Source of the DNA: JANXQG01 sp963804375
GTDB taxonomy: Bacteria > Planctomycetota > Planctomycetia > Pirellulales > Thermoguttaceae
Assembly (NCBI GenBank): GCA_963804375.1
Contig: CAWDQE010000018.1
Coordinates: forward strand, 372,001-436,000
Reading direction: 5' to 3'
Length of the DNA stretch: 64,000 bases
Shown: piece after piece, positions 8,267-18,200 of the stretch
Layout of the letters: the number at the start of each line of letters is the position of its first letter
Position numbering within the stretch: the stretch's first letter is position 1
Translations under genes and position numbers: made by a program
Notes under the pieces: model-generated
What the model saw: the letters and a program-made list of their open reading frames with translations, nothing else
What the model was told of the DNA's origin: nothing
The model's database searches: none

Positions 8267-10108
8267 TCATCGCATCGCGCGGAACTCCGCTTCGACCTCC
8301 TTGCGACCTGCGAGGTTCTCCCGGCAGTCCGGGTCTTTTTGCCGGTCGTAGAACTCCGCCGGCTGCCCGGCATTCAGAATGAGATACCACTTCGACGTGA
8401 TCAGGGCCTTCATCGATCCGAAATGAACCGGTAAGCTTTCCGGGAAGTAAGGCTTGGCCTCCAACTCGGCAATCGCGGGAGGCCATGCCGCCGCCGCCGC
8501 AGGGTCCTGCCAAAGCCGTGCCAGCGGCGGGTCGGGAAAAGGAGAGGTCGCATCTGCGCCAAGCAGATTCACAATGGTCGACGCCAGCGCGCGACTGCTG
8601 ACCACCGCATCCACGCGGACGCCGGCAGGAACATGCCCGGGCCAGCGCATGATCAGCGGCACGTGCAGAACTTGAGGGTACAAGGTCGCGCCATGCCACA
8701 GGACGTGGTGGTCGCCAAGCATCTCGCCATGGTCGGAAGTCACGATCACCAGCGTGTTGTCCAGCAGGCCGCGGTCCTTCAAGCTGCGGAGGAGCCCGCC
8801 CAGGCAGTCGTCCGCATGCGCAACGCAACTGGCATAGCAGTTTCGCCGCGGCTGGAGATCGGCTTCATCGCCAAGCCACGGCCCGTCAACGTCTCCCGAA
8901 TGCGTAAAATGCGCATAGCCCTCGAAGCGACTTCGAAAACGCTCGGGCGCGCTGTAGGGAGAGTGAACTTCCATATAGTTCAGCATGGCGAACGATGGGT
9001 GGTGGGAACCCGCATCCAGCCAATGCAGGTAGCGACGGTTGACATCCCCTCCATCCACGCGCCGCCAGGAATCGCCGCTGGCGCACCAACGAGACAGGAT
9101 AGGTTCGATGAGCAGATGGCCGAAAACGGTCTTCGTGAACCACTGGTCAACGCGCAGAAAGTCGTCCTCGAATCGTTGGAAACCGCGGCCAAACCCCTGC
9201 CTCCGCGAGAACCGTCCTTGGTTGGCCGTGAAAGCCGCCGTGCGATATCCGAGTTTCGTCATGGCTTCCGGCAACACCGGCACCTTGTCGTCCATGATCG
9301 TGTTGTCGCAGCGGTGCACGTGCACCGGTTGCCCGCTGAGCATCGACGCGTGCGACGGCGGTGTCCAAGACCCCGCCGCATAGCATTGCTCGAAGAGTGT
9401 CCCCTCGGATGCCAGGGCGTCGATGTTCGGGCTCGTATCGCGGGGGTAACCATAGCACTTCAAATAATCGGCCCGCAGGGTATCAATGACGACAACCAGA
9501 ACATTGGGGGAACTTGGGCGAGCCGGCGGAAGCAGCCACCACGACACCCGCTCCGTGATCCACTCGCCACACTGGATTGCCCCGACCCAAGCAACGATGC
9601 CAAGGACGAGCCACCCAAGGCGTCGCCGGCTGGCCTCTACGAGCGTGAGTTTCCGCTTGCGGATCCACGCAGCCAGTAGGGTTGCCGTCCCGATCGCCAG
9701 GGCGGCGATCCCGCGAAACCGTATACGGTGATAAAACAGAGGAAACAGCCAAGAAATCGCGGTAAGAACCAGGAGCAGCCAGATCAGCCATCGGGCCACC
9801 AGCCGCCGCGGAACGAACGTGGATAGGAACCAGGCCCCCAGCCCTGCTGCACCGAAAACGCACGCGTCCAAGAGCACCGGAACCCACAGAACCTGGACCG
9901 AGTGGCCGAACTCAGAGACGTTGCCCAGGGTCCAGAAATAGCGTTGCAGCAGGAAGAGGATGGTTCCCTCGATCGCCCCGGCGACTGCTCCAAACCAGAC
10001 CGACAACGCCAACAGGCTCGATCCCCGAATAGGCAGATCCGACTTGGCAGCCGAGTTCGCCGGCGCCGCGGTTGCAGCAACAGATTCTTCAGGCTCATTC
10101 GATACCAT
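8267..10108 (-). CDS. Membrane-bound alkaline-phosphatase-superfamily (sulfatase-like) protein
   Basis: A 613-residue protein with about five N-terminal membrane segments (between about 31 and 184) followed by a sulfatase-fold domain from about 201. Metal-binding motifs are visible: VVVIDTLRAD (D209) and SDHGEMLGDH. At the nucleophile site, where a true sulfatase has C-x-P-S-R, it has T-P-P-S-H (T249), so the formylglycine-forming Cys is missing. A phosphoesterase or phosphotransferase role is therefore more likely than a sulfatase. I chose ATG 10108 because upstream in-frame codons overlap the preceding gene in another frame and code for nothing recognisable. It is the last gene of a three-gene operon of related enzymes. 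Confidence 0.87.
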   Translation of the reverse strand: MVSNEPEESVAATAAPANSAAKSDLPIRGSSLLALSVWFGAVAGAIEGTILFLLQRYFWTLGNVSEFGHSVQVLWVPVLLDACVFGAAGLGAWFLSTFVPRRLVARWLIWLLLVLTAISWLFPLFYHRIRFRGIAALAIGTATLLAAWIRKRKLTLVEASRRRLGWLVLGIVAWVGAIQCGEWITERVSWWLLPPARPSSPNVLVVVIDTLRADYLKCYGYPRDTSPNIDALASEGTLFEQCYAAGSWTPPSHASMLSGQPVHVHRCDNTIMDDKVPVLPEAMTKLGYRTAAFTANQGRFSRRQGFGRGFQRFEDDFLRVDQWFTKTVFGHLLIEPILSRWCASGDSWRRVDGGDVNRRYLHWLDAGSHHPSFAMLNYMEVHSPYSAPERFRSRFEGYAHFTHSGDVDGPWLGDEADLQPRRNCYASCVAHADDCLGGLLRSLKDRGLLDNTLVIVTSDHGEMLGDHHVLWHGATLYPQVLHVPLIMRWPGHVPAGVRVDAVVSSRALASTIVNLLGADATSPFPDPPLARLWQDPAAAAAWPPAIAELEAKPYFPESLPVHFGSMKALITSKWYLILNAGQPAEFYDRQKDPDCRENLAGRKEVEAEFRAMR

Positions 10109-10131
10109 GATGTCAATACCTGCCCGTGTTC

Positions 10132-11612
10132 TCAAATATAGCCCAGGCCGCTGAGCCGGTCGCGAAGGATCTGCTCGCCCTCGGCCGAGAGGTCGGCGGC
10201 GTCCGGCGCCACGTACCCGTGGTCGGCGGCAATTCCCGTCCGGCGACAAGCGAGCGTCCCTGCATCGACGAGGGGATGTCGTAGCCGCCAAGTTCCAAGA
10301 GCGTGGGGGCGATGTCATAGATGCTGGTCCCCTCGATCTCGCCCGACAGCGGATTGTTTGCCGAGGCCAGGATGAACGCGCCGTGCTGGGCGTGGTTGCA
10401 ATCGTCCGGGCCGGTGTCGTTTTCCTGGACGTGCAAGGCCTCGTGCCCCACGCTGCCGATCGATCGCCAGAAAAGATTTCCCAGGTGGACCAGCAGATCG
10501 GGGGCGATCCGCCGCACGTGGCGGTAGATTTCTTCGGGCTTGTAGGCGCAGGTCCCCAGCGGCTTGCCGCGATCGTCCGGGGCGGCCTCCAGGCGGGCCT
10601 TGAGGTCGTCGCGGACCCGCTCGTAATCGCCGGCGTCGATCAGGCCCTGCGGCTCGCGGCCTTTGACGTTGAGGAACACCCGGGCGTAGTAGCCGCCTTC
10701 GCTCCAGGCGGTCGTTTTCGCCCAGTTGATTTTCAGTTTGCCCAGCGGGGTGATTTCGCGGGGATACTCGTCGAGCACCAGCAGGCCCTCGCGTACGAGC
10801 CATTCGTTGATGCAGAAACCGCCGTCGAGCCGCTGGGCGCCATGATCGGAAGCGACCAGCACGATCGTGTCGTCGCTCAAGAGCTCGAGGATGCTGCCCA
10901 GTTCGTCGTCGAGATACCTGTAGTACTCCGGGATCACGTTTTCGTAAGGATTGCCCGGCGCGTACTGCCGGTGTGTCTTGTCCCAATACTTCCAGAAGCC
11001 GTGGTGCACGCGATCGACGCCGATCTCCACGAATTGGAAGTAGTCCCAGGGGGCGTTTTGCAGAAAGTGCCGCACCACGGCAAAGTGCTTGCGGCTCATG
11101 GCGTAGATCTCGTCCTTGAGCCACTCCTTGTTGTCGGTGCGAAAACCCTTCACGTCGACCGGATATTCGCCCACGAGGCGCCGGATTTCAGCCTTCACTT
11201 CGGGCGGATAGGTGTACGAGTCGTTCCGGTCATCGGGCGTCAGAAAGCAGCCTACGGAGATGCCGTTGACCTGCCGCGGCGGAAAATTCGGCGGCACGCC
11301 GATCAGCACCGACTTCCCGCCGGAGCGGGCAACCTGGTCCCAAATGGCCAATTCCTGGATCGCCTTCGACGTGCTCAGCTTCAATTCGCCATAGGAGTGG
11401 TCCGCGCGGTTGCGAAAACCGTAGACTCCCAGCGAACCGGGGTCCTGACTGGTAGCCATGCACATCCAGGCGGGCACGGTGATCGGTGGAATACTGCTTT
11501 CCAAGCGGCCGTAGCAGCCCGCTTCGGCCAGCCGCCGGAAATTGACCAGGCGTTCATCGCCAAACAGCAGCGCCGGGGCCGCACAATCGAGTCCGACAAC
11601 AAGAATCCGCAT
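10132..11612 (-). CDS. Alkaline-phosphatase family protein, type I phosphodiesterase-like, frameshift near the C-terminus
   Basis: A predicted 493-residue nucleotide pyrophosphatase/phosphodiesterase-like enzyme. It starts MRILVVGLD with the metal-binding Asp, has a Thr nucleophile candidate in PPITVPAW, and has a metal motif SDHGAQ. ATG 11612 overlaps the stop of the upstream gene (TGATG). As read, the frame stays open to 10113, but the last 30 residues make sense only in the next frame, where they read ADHGYVAPDAADLS and end in GLGYI, a C-terminus typical of this family. One missing base near 10222 (CCGGCC read as CCGCC) restores it. The segment 10205-10229 resembles the dispersed GTAC-core palindrome. 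No signal peptide is evident. Confidence 0.85.
10205..10229. repeat. Diverged copy of the GTAC-core palindrome in a coding region
   Basis: Minus-strand reading GACCACGGGTACGTGGCGCC matches the core ACCATGGGTACATGGTGCCC found elsewhere in the window, with transition changes. In the restored frame it encodes ADHGYVAP near the end of the phosphodiesterase-like protein. Whether it is a copy or a chance resemblance is uncertain. Confidence 0.4.
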
Positions 11613-13453
11613 CAGACGAGCGCCTCTCCTTCCATCGCCGGCCCGCGCGGCACCCCCAGGGCCTTGAGAATCGTGGGAGCCAAATCGCGCAGGTCCGCGG
11701 CCGCGGGGCGCATGGGTCGGTTCATCAGCAGCACGCCCGGCACGTGTACCGGATCGATGATGTGGTCGCCGCTCCAGTTCGACTCGTTGTCGGCAAAGCA
11801 CTGGGCGGAAATGCCCCCCCGCGCGGAGGTCCACGACAGCCGATAGCCGGCGGTGCAATTGACCATCAAATCGGGCGATTCTTCCGCATAAGGCCCACTG
11901 TAGACCTGGCTGCGGTGGAGAACGCCGTTGACCGCGCGGGCGCCGTCTTGCGGGTCGCACAATTGCGACAAGCGGCCGGCGATCTCGTCGGCCAGCGGCC
12001 GGGCTTCGGCCGGCGGTACGATGCCCTGCCCCTCGCGACCTTGCAAATTCAGGAAGATGCCGCTGAGACCCACGGAATACGCCCGGCTGCGGCTCCAATC
12101 GACGCCGGCAAGCATGTCGCCGGCCGCTTCGCCCGGCTCGACCCCGGGCTTCAGGGCCAAGTAGCCGTTGTCGTGAAGCCAGGCGTTGAGATCCACCGCG
12201 CGGCGAAAACTCGCGAAACCGTGATCGCTCATGACCATCAGCAGCGTGTCGTCGCCGATGAGTTGCATGACCCGCCCCAGGACGGCATCGCTGCGGCGAT
12301 AGGCGTCGTCGACCACCGAGGCAAACTCGGTAGCCGTCCGCCCGCGATTGGCCGGATGGTCGGGCTCCGCGTGCCGCCAGAACATGTGCTGCACGCGATC
12401 CGTGGTGTCGAACAGGCAGAAGATCATTCCCTCGCGCTGCCGGCCCACCTCGTCGAGGAGCATCTTCTCGCGCTCCCGCCACACCTCTTCGCACTGGGCA
12501 AGGAAAAGGCGCTCGTCCAATCGGCCATTGTTCAGGCCGGTGGTCTCCTCGACCATGCCCGTCGTATAGAACGGACCCAGACGCTTGGCCAGGTCCCTGG
12601 CATATTCGGGCGGCGAGGAGATGGGGAACAGCGGCGACTCGGGGTCGAAATTGACCGGCGACGCATAGAACTCCAGGTGCGGCGACGTGCGGAGAAGGCA
12701 AAGTCGAACCATCCCCCGCACGGTTTGCAGGAATCCGACTTTGAACTTCAATCGCAGCCACGAGCTCCAATGACCGGGCTGCAAGGCGAGGGTCGACGGT
12801 TCCCCGTCGCAATGCTCGCAGATCATGCTGCCGTCGGCCTCTGCGCGAACCTCAAGATCAACACGGCAAGGCTGCCGATTCGTCGGGTTTCGCGGGCCGA
12901 GAATATAGGTCCGTATGGCCTGGCCGGCCGACGCCTCCAGATGGACGAGGTTCTCGTCATGTTCGGGCCGGGTGTCCGCATTGGTCGTGTAGAAAGTGGG
13001 TGTACCCAAACCGCCACGGAGATCCGGCACCCCCATACCCGAGAGCATCCGACCAAGGATATTATCCGGAGCATAGCTGCAAGGGGGCCGGAGAACCACG
13101 GACGGCAGGCCCGCCTCGCTGAGCAACTGCCAGACCGGAACACCGCGACGCAGGTTGACCACCTTGGGTGGCAAGAAGCGGGACTTTTGCTCGTAGCGAT
13201 TCAGGGCCTGGTCGAGCAGATAAGTGGCAGGATCTCGGCGAACGAAATCAAAAATACCGTGTCCGCCCGGATTGGTGGCGGTCGAAAACGTCGCAAAGGC
13301 GACGGGTGTCTCGGCGGGTTGAGTGGTTGCCACAGAGGCCAACGCTCCGGTGGTCGCCAATCGCTCGAAGTGCGGCAATTTGCCCGCTGCCATCAAACGT
13401 GATACGATCCGGGGATCGAGCGCATCGAATCCAACAACCACCACTCTTGGCAT
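11612..13453 (-). CDS. Alkaline-phosphatase family protein, first gene of the operon
   Basis: A 613-residue enzyme of the phosphodiesterase/nucleotide-pyrophosphatase type. The N-terminus MPRVVVVGFDALDP carries the first metal ligand, the nucleophile candidate is the Thr in PAETPVAFAT, and further motifs are DTTDRVQHMFW and SDHGF. No signal peptide or membrane segment is visible. ATG 13453 is chosen because the family starts at this strand; about 97 in-frame codons upstream do not look coding. The stop overlaps the ATG of the next gene by one base, and that gene is followed closely by the membrane-anchored paralogue. The three probably act together on a phosphorylated or lipid-linked glycan, but the substrate is unknown. 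Confidence 0.87.
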   Translation of the reverse strand: MPRVVVVGFDALDPRIVSRLMAAGKLPHFERLATTGALASVATTQPAETPVAFATFSTATNPGGHGIFDFVRRDPATYLLDQALNRYEQKSRFLPPKVVNLRRGVPVWQLLSEAGLPSVVLRPPCSYAPDNILGRMLSGMGVPDLRGGLGTPTFYTTNADTRPEHDENLVHLEASAGQAIRTYILGPRNPTNRQPCRVDLEVRAEADGSMICEHCDGEPSTLALQPGHWSSWLRLKFKVGFLQTVRGMVRLCLLRTSPHLEFYASPVNFDPESPLFPISSPPEYARDLAKRLGPFYTTGMVEETTGLNNGRLDERLFLAQCEEVWREREKMLLDEVGRQREGMIFCLFDTTDRVQHMFWRHAEPDHPANRGRTATEFASVVDDAYRRSDAVLGRVMQLIGDDTLLMVMSDHGFASFRRAVDLNAWLHDNGYLALKPGVEPGEAAGDMLAGVDWSRSRAYSVGLSGIFLNLQGREGQGIVPPAEARPLADEIAGRLSQLCDPQDGARAVNGVLHRSQVYSGPYAEESPDLMVNCTAGYRLSWTSARGGISAQCFADNESNWSGDHIIDPVHVPGVLLMNRPMRPAAADLRDLAPTILKALGVPRGPAMEGEALV

Positions 13454-13960
13454 TTTACACACTACGCACAGATCTCTTACTTGCCACGGAGCAGTTCTGA
13501 CTGCCACTTTCGATGGGGAACCACGAAATGATACTTCGCGCGGGCAAGATCGGCGCGTTCGATAGTAACCCGAAGCGTAAGCGAGGAAACGACTTACGAC
13601 TTTCGCCGAGCGGGTACATGGTGCCCCCCTCGGGTCGCCATCATTTTCGGCCGCGCGAAGTATAGCATCCGAGCTTAGGTGTAGTATAGGCTGGACGGGT
13701 CGCTCTTGCACTGTTCCCCGTGAAAAAATCAGCTTGGGAAACAAAATGCTTGCCTATTTTGCAAGAATTGATTATGCTCAATTCCAGTGAGTATTTAGGG
13801 TATTGTATCGTCGGTAGCGTTCGAACTTCGGTGACTGCCGGTTTTGGCGCCCAAGGAGATTGGTCGTCAGCCCGAGGAAGCGGTTTGCCGCGGCGAAGCC
13901 CAGCGATCCAGCCCCCCAGGTTATATTGTTTTCGATTTCAGACTCAGATTTACGACTTTG
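13454..13960. other. Intergenic region with a composite palindromic repeat
   Basis: No gene is supported in these 507 bases. Positions 13567-13586 carry one arm of the AACCCGAAGCG repeat seen complete at 19151-19204. Positions 13612-13627 carry GGGTACATGGTGCCCC, the core of the GTAC palindrome. The rest is AT-richer and should hold the promoter of the minus-strand phosphodiesterase operon. Confidence 0.6.
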
Positions 13961-14290
13961 ATGCACCTTCTTTCTTATATTGGCCCGGACCAACTGATTC
14001 CCTTGGCGACACCTATCGCGATAGCCTTGGGGTTCGTCCTGATGTGCGGACGTAACCTCGGCGTGTTGGTCGTGCGGCTGGCCAGAATTGTTGTCAATCC
14101 CAGGAAGCTGTTTGCCGGCGCCGAGCGCGGCGATGCAGCGCCGCAGGTCGTGGCGTTTTCAATCTCGGATGCAGATTACTATCCACAAACGCCCGAGTGG
14201 AACGATGCCGTGTCGGAGGCGACAACATTGCCGATGATCGGCAAGCGCCGGCCTGCCGAGCGGTTCGACCCGACGAGGCGCACGGCATAG
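13961..14290 (+). CDS. Small membrane protein of unknown function
   Basis: A 109-residue reading frame starting MHLLSYIGPDQLIPLAT. One clear membrane segment spans about residues 10-30, followed by a basic stretch (RLARIVVNPRK) and a polar tail with no recognised domain. I chose ATG 13961 because the membrane segment lies directly behind it. Upstream in-frame codons run through AT-rich intergenic DNA. No ribosome binding site stands out. It has no obvious partner, with the divergent phosphodiesterase operon on one side and a gene-poor stretch on the other. Confidence 0.45.
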   Translation: MHLLSYIGPDQLIPLATPIAIALGFVLMCGRNLGVLVVRLARIVVNPRKLFAGAERGDAAPQVVAFSISDADYYPQTPEWNDAVSEATTLPMIGKRRPAERFDPTRRTA

Positions 14291-14670
14291 GACTTGGCGA
14301 AGAACAACTTTCGTTGGACAAATGCGGAAGTTATTTCGGACCAAATCCACCGTCTCTTCGCCCACTGCACTTTATCGACAATCGCCTTCGGCGGCTTCTC
14401 CGCAGCCAGGCGAAGCGGGTGATTCTGCGCGGCCTCCTTCCTTTGCTTGATTTTGGCTCGGAATCCTCAAGTCATTGCCCGGCAAGCGCTTGCGGCGAGT
14501 TTTCCGCGGCCGGGCGACCCCCGCAACCAGCTATCCGAAGATTAGTTGTGAGTTTTTGCCAATAAGTGTGGATTTAGTTCCAGTGCCGGAAGTCCTTGCG
14601 CGTGCAAGGCTTAGGGCGACGGCCTCGACGCGGGAGGCGCACCCGGCAGCAGATTCTTCCGCCGAGGGGC

Positions 14671-14699
14671 TTGACACGGTTTTCATAGTTATGTATAAT
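14671..14699 (+). promoter_or_regulatory. Perfect consensus sigma-70 promoter
   Basis: TTGACA (14671-14676) and TATAAT (14694-14699) are both exact consensus, with the ideal 17-base spacer. Transcription would start near 14706. The first things downstream are a 58-codon frame with a good ribosome binding site and a palindrome that could end transcription. The glycoside-hydrolase gene starts at 15223. Confidence 0.8.
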
Positions 14700-14755
14700 A
14701 GGCGATATTGACTTGCGGTCCGGCTTTCGACCCGTCAATCCCCAGGAGATGTGCC

Positions 14756-14932
14756 ATGGAACCCCAAGCCCAAGGAGGGCATGACCTCCGCAAATCTTGG
14801 GTCGGCGTCTGCGCGGATAACGTAAACCTGTTCGGGATCGGGAGTTGCGTCTTGGGCATCCGGACACGTTCCGTACACGTTGCCGGACAGTTTGTCGCGC
14901 AAAAGTTGCGCGGCGTCGCCGTAAGCCGCTGA
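14756..14932 (+). CDS. Possible 58-residue protein behind the consensus promoter
   Basis: ATG 14756 follows CCAGGAGAT with normal spacing and lies about 50 bases behind the predicted start of transcription. The product (MEPQAQGGHDLRKSWVG...) has no recognised domain, no signal peptide and no clear membrane segment. Its composition is not strongly protein-like, so the transcript could instead be a small RNA of about 300 bases ending at the palindrome 14976-15003. Confidence is low because only the promoter and ribosome binding site support it. Confidence 0.3.
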   Translation: MEPQAQGGHDLRKSWVGVCADNVNLFGIGSCVLGIRTRSVHVAGQFVAQKLRGVAVSR

Positions 14933-14975
14933 TAGGCAACGACTTCGGTCTGACGAAAAGCGCATTTTTTGATCT

Positions 14976-15003
14976 TTTTGTCCGGCACCGGTGCCGGACA
15001 AAA
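14976..15003. terminator. Perfect 28-base palindrome, possible terminator
   Basis: The two 14-base halves TTTTGTCCGGCACC and GGTGCCGGACAAAA are exact reverse complements with no loop bases. The minus-strand transcript would have the hairpin followed by a U-rich run (from the T-rich flank read in reverse as A/T). On the plus strand it is only followed by AAAA. It may be a terminator or a dispersed palindrome. Confidence 0.5.
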
Positions 15004-15222
15004 CCGCCAAAGGAGGCATGCGATCGCAACGCGCTGGGCGCGTTGACTCTCGCATGGTGCCCAACAACAATGGAGGCCGTAGCGTGGGATGCGGTCGCAC
15101 GCCTTAGGGCGAGCCGAGGCTCAGCCGCCAGCCACCCTCGCTTTGTTGCGGAAGGTACTTCTCGGCCGGCTCTAAGCCGAGGATTGATCGAAGACCCCGT
15201 GAATCGGAATTAGGAGACAGCC

Positions 15223-18200
15223 GTGTTATATTATTTGCTTCCTTTGATGACTTTCTTTGTCAGCGCATCGATTGCCCTGGCCGAGGACGCCGGCTCCAGC
15301 CCGTCCAATCTCGGAAACCTGCAGCTCAAGCACCGCTGGGTCTTTACCATGACCAACCTGGCCCGGGAAGACGCACTGCAGAAGACGATCGACCTGATGA
15401 AGCGCGCCCGGCAGGCAGGCTACAACGGGATCTACGTGGCCGACAGCAAGTTCGACAAGTTCCAGCTCCAGGAGAAGAGCTACGCCCGCAACGTCCGCCG
15501 GCTGCGCCAGGCCTGTACCGGGCAACAGATGGCCTTGATCGCCGGGGTTTGTCCCATGGGCTATGCGGCCGAGTTCCTGGCTGGCGATCCCAATCTGGCG
15601 GAGGGAATGCCCGTGCGCAATGCCGTGTTCGTCGTCCAGGACGGGCGGTTGTCGCCGCGAGACGACGTGGCGCGGCTGGTCAACGGCTCCCTGGAGCAAT
15701 GGAAGCGGGGCAGCCCGGTGGGCTGGACCGTCGATCAGCCCGGCACGGTCTCCTTCCAGGATGATCGCGTCGCGCACGGCGGCAAGCCCACGCTCCGGCA
15801 AGAGCACTCGGCCGCCCGGCGCGGAGTGGTCCGCCTCATGCAGAAGATCAAAGTCCAGCCGTGGCACTACTACCACGTCTCGGTCATGGCCAAGACCGAG
15901 AACTGCACCTCCGGCGATTTCCGCATCTTCGCCTCCGGCGGCGATCCGATGAAGAGTTTTCCGCTCAACTGGCAGCCGCCGGCCATCCAGAAGACCATGG
16001 ACTGGACCCGCTTGCACGCCACTTTCGCCAGCCTCGACAACAGCGAGGTCGTCGTCTGCCTCGGCTCGTACAGCGCCAAGGGCGGCACGATCTGGTGGAG
16101 CGATGTGCGGATCGAGCCGGGCGGTCTGGTGAACGTCATCCGCCGCCCCAGCCTGCCCTTGACGGTCACCAGCGAAGACGGCAGAACCAGCTACGTCGAA
16201 GGCAAGGACTTCTCCGAGGCGCGAGACCGCAAGCTGGGCCACGACCCCAACCCAGGCTACTTCACCTACTGGCACGAACCGCCCACCGTGACGGTTCCCG
16301 CGGGCAGCCGACTCCAAGAGGGACAGAGGGTATTGGTCAGCTATCACTTCGCCACCCTGGCGGGCAAGAGCCACCAGATCAACTGTTGCTTCAGCGAACC
16401 GAAGACCTACGACCTGCTGGCCAGGCAGATCCAGTGGGTCAAGGAAACGGCCCAGCCCGACTTCTATATGATGGCCCACGACGAGATTCGCCACTGCGGT
16501 TGGGACGACTCCTGTGTGCAGCGCAAAATGACTTGCGGCCAGATCCTTGCCGACAACGTCGCGCCTGCGCCGAAATCATTGCCCGCACGGATCCGGGCAA
16601 GCCGATCCTGGCCTGGAACGACATGTTCGATCCGTTCCACAACGCCCGCAAAGAGGGTTGGATGTACCTGGCCAAGGGCGCCGGACCGTGGTACGGATCG
16701 TGGGAGGGCCTGCCCAAGAGCGTGATCGTCCTGAATTGGAACAACAACAACGCCGACAGTCTGAAGTTCTTCGCCGACCGCGGCAATCCGCAGATCCTGG
16801 CGGGCTATTACGATGCCGACCCGCAGCGCATCACGGCCTGGCTGGAGATGGCCGCCAAGGTCAAAGGGGTCTGCGGCGTGATGTACACCACGTGGGTCGA
16901 CGACTACTCGCAGCTCGAGCGGTTCCTGCAGATCGCCCTCACCGGAAACGCTCGCGCGGAAGACGACGCGCCCGGCGTCGGTAGGGTGGGACAAGGTCGC
17001 GCCAATCATGGTGGGCCGTCGCAAACCGGTCAACCCTCAATTCCGGATCAACGCCGAAATAACGGTGGACCGCGACCGCCGGCCCACCAGCGCGCCGGTT
17101 TGCTAGTCCCACCCTCCAGAGACGACGCGCCCGGCGTGGTGGCCAACGTCAAAGTAGTGTCCGACAAGGTCAAAGACGTTTCCAGCCTGGAAGCCTGGAA
17201 GAAGTCCTACATCCAGGAGGGGATGACCGACAAGGACAAGGCCCTGGCCATTTGGGAGTCGGTGGTTGCCCATCAGTTCCAGGACAGCCCGCCCAAGGAA
17301 TTCCTGCACAACGAGAACGACGTCTACGACGCCATGAAGATGTTCAACGTCTACGGCCATTCCTACTGCGGGGTGGCGGCCTGTGAAATGGCCTCGCTGG
17401 CCCGCTACGTGGGGATGAAGGCCCGCGTGAGCACTATTGCGGCGCACGTCGTGCCGGAGATCGAGTGGGACGGGCAGTGGCACATGCTCGACGCCTCGCT
17501 GGTGAACTTCTTCGTGATCAAGGACCAGCCGCCGAACGCCGTCAACGGCCAGTTCTCGCGGGCACTGAGCAACTACGCCGTTCCGAAGGGGAACATCGCT
17601 TCGATTGAGGAGATCATCGCCGCCGTGAAACAGTGGTACGCCAAAAACCCGGAGTTCCTTGTCCAGCCCGCCGATCCGCAGGGCAAGCCCCACGGCGACG
17701 GGGCCCGGTTGGGCAAGCTGCACGCGTCCGAGGGTTGGCTGGGCTGGAAGAAAGGGCCGGCTCTGCTGGCCGACTGCCCCTTGTACGGCTGGGACGGCTG
17801 GCTGCCCGCCCACACCCACGGCTGGTACTCGACCATGCAGGAATATGACGGCAGCGTCTATTTCCCCTACGAGGCCGGCTACTCGATGGGCTACCGAGTG
17901 AACATCCAACTCCGGCCCGGCGAGCGGCTGACGCGAAACTGGTCAAATAAGGGTCTGTATGTGAACATGGACGGTACAGCAGGCAAACCTGCCGCACTCG
18001 ACGGAAAGATCGGCGAAGGCTTCATGGCCTACTGCCCCAAGTTCGGCGACCTGGCCCCCGGACGCATCGGCAACGGTACGCTGGAGTATCACGTGCCGCT
18101 GGACGCCTCGCTGCTCAAAAGCGCCTGGCGAATGGAGGGCCTGCAGGGAGCCGGCACGCTCCGCATCAAGGACGGCGCCAAGGAAGGCATTCTGGAAATC

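Larger units (their letters stand above)
14291..15222. other. Gene-poor stretch with a strong promoter and palindromes
   Basis: No long gene can be supported in these 932 bases. They contain a consensus sigma-70 promoter (14671-14699), a 58-codon frame (14756-14932) and a perfect palindrome (14976-15003). On the minus strand, a short frame ending at 14735 (reading LSGNVYGTCPDAQDATPD and on to GFHGTSPGD) is amino-acid-like but has no good start. It may be a gene remnant. Confidence 0.5.

Noticed and set aside
8267..10108. Calling this gene a sulfatase
   Set aside because: The Cys or Ser that becomes formylglycine is absent (Thr in T-P-P-S-H), so only superfamily membership is claimed.
10109..10318. 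Upstream extension of the membrane phosphatase-superfamily gene
   Set aside because: The residues are Arg/Pro-rich shadow of the preceding gene. ATG 10108 is directly followed by a sensible N-terminus.
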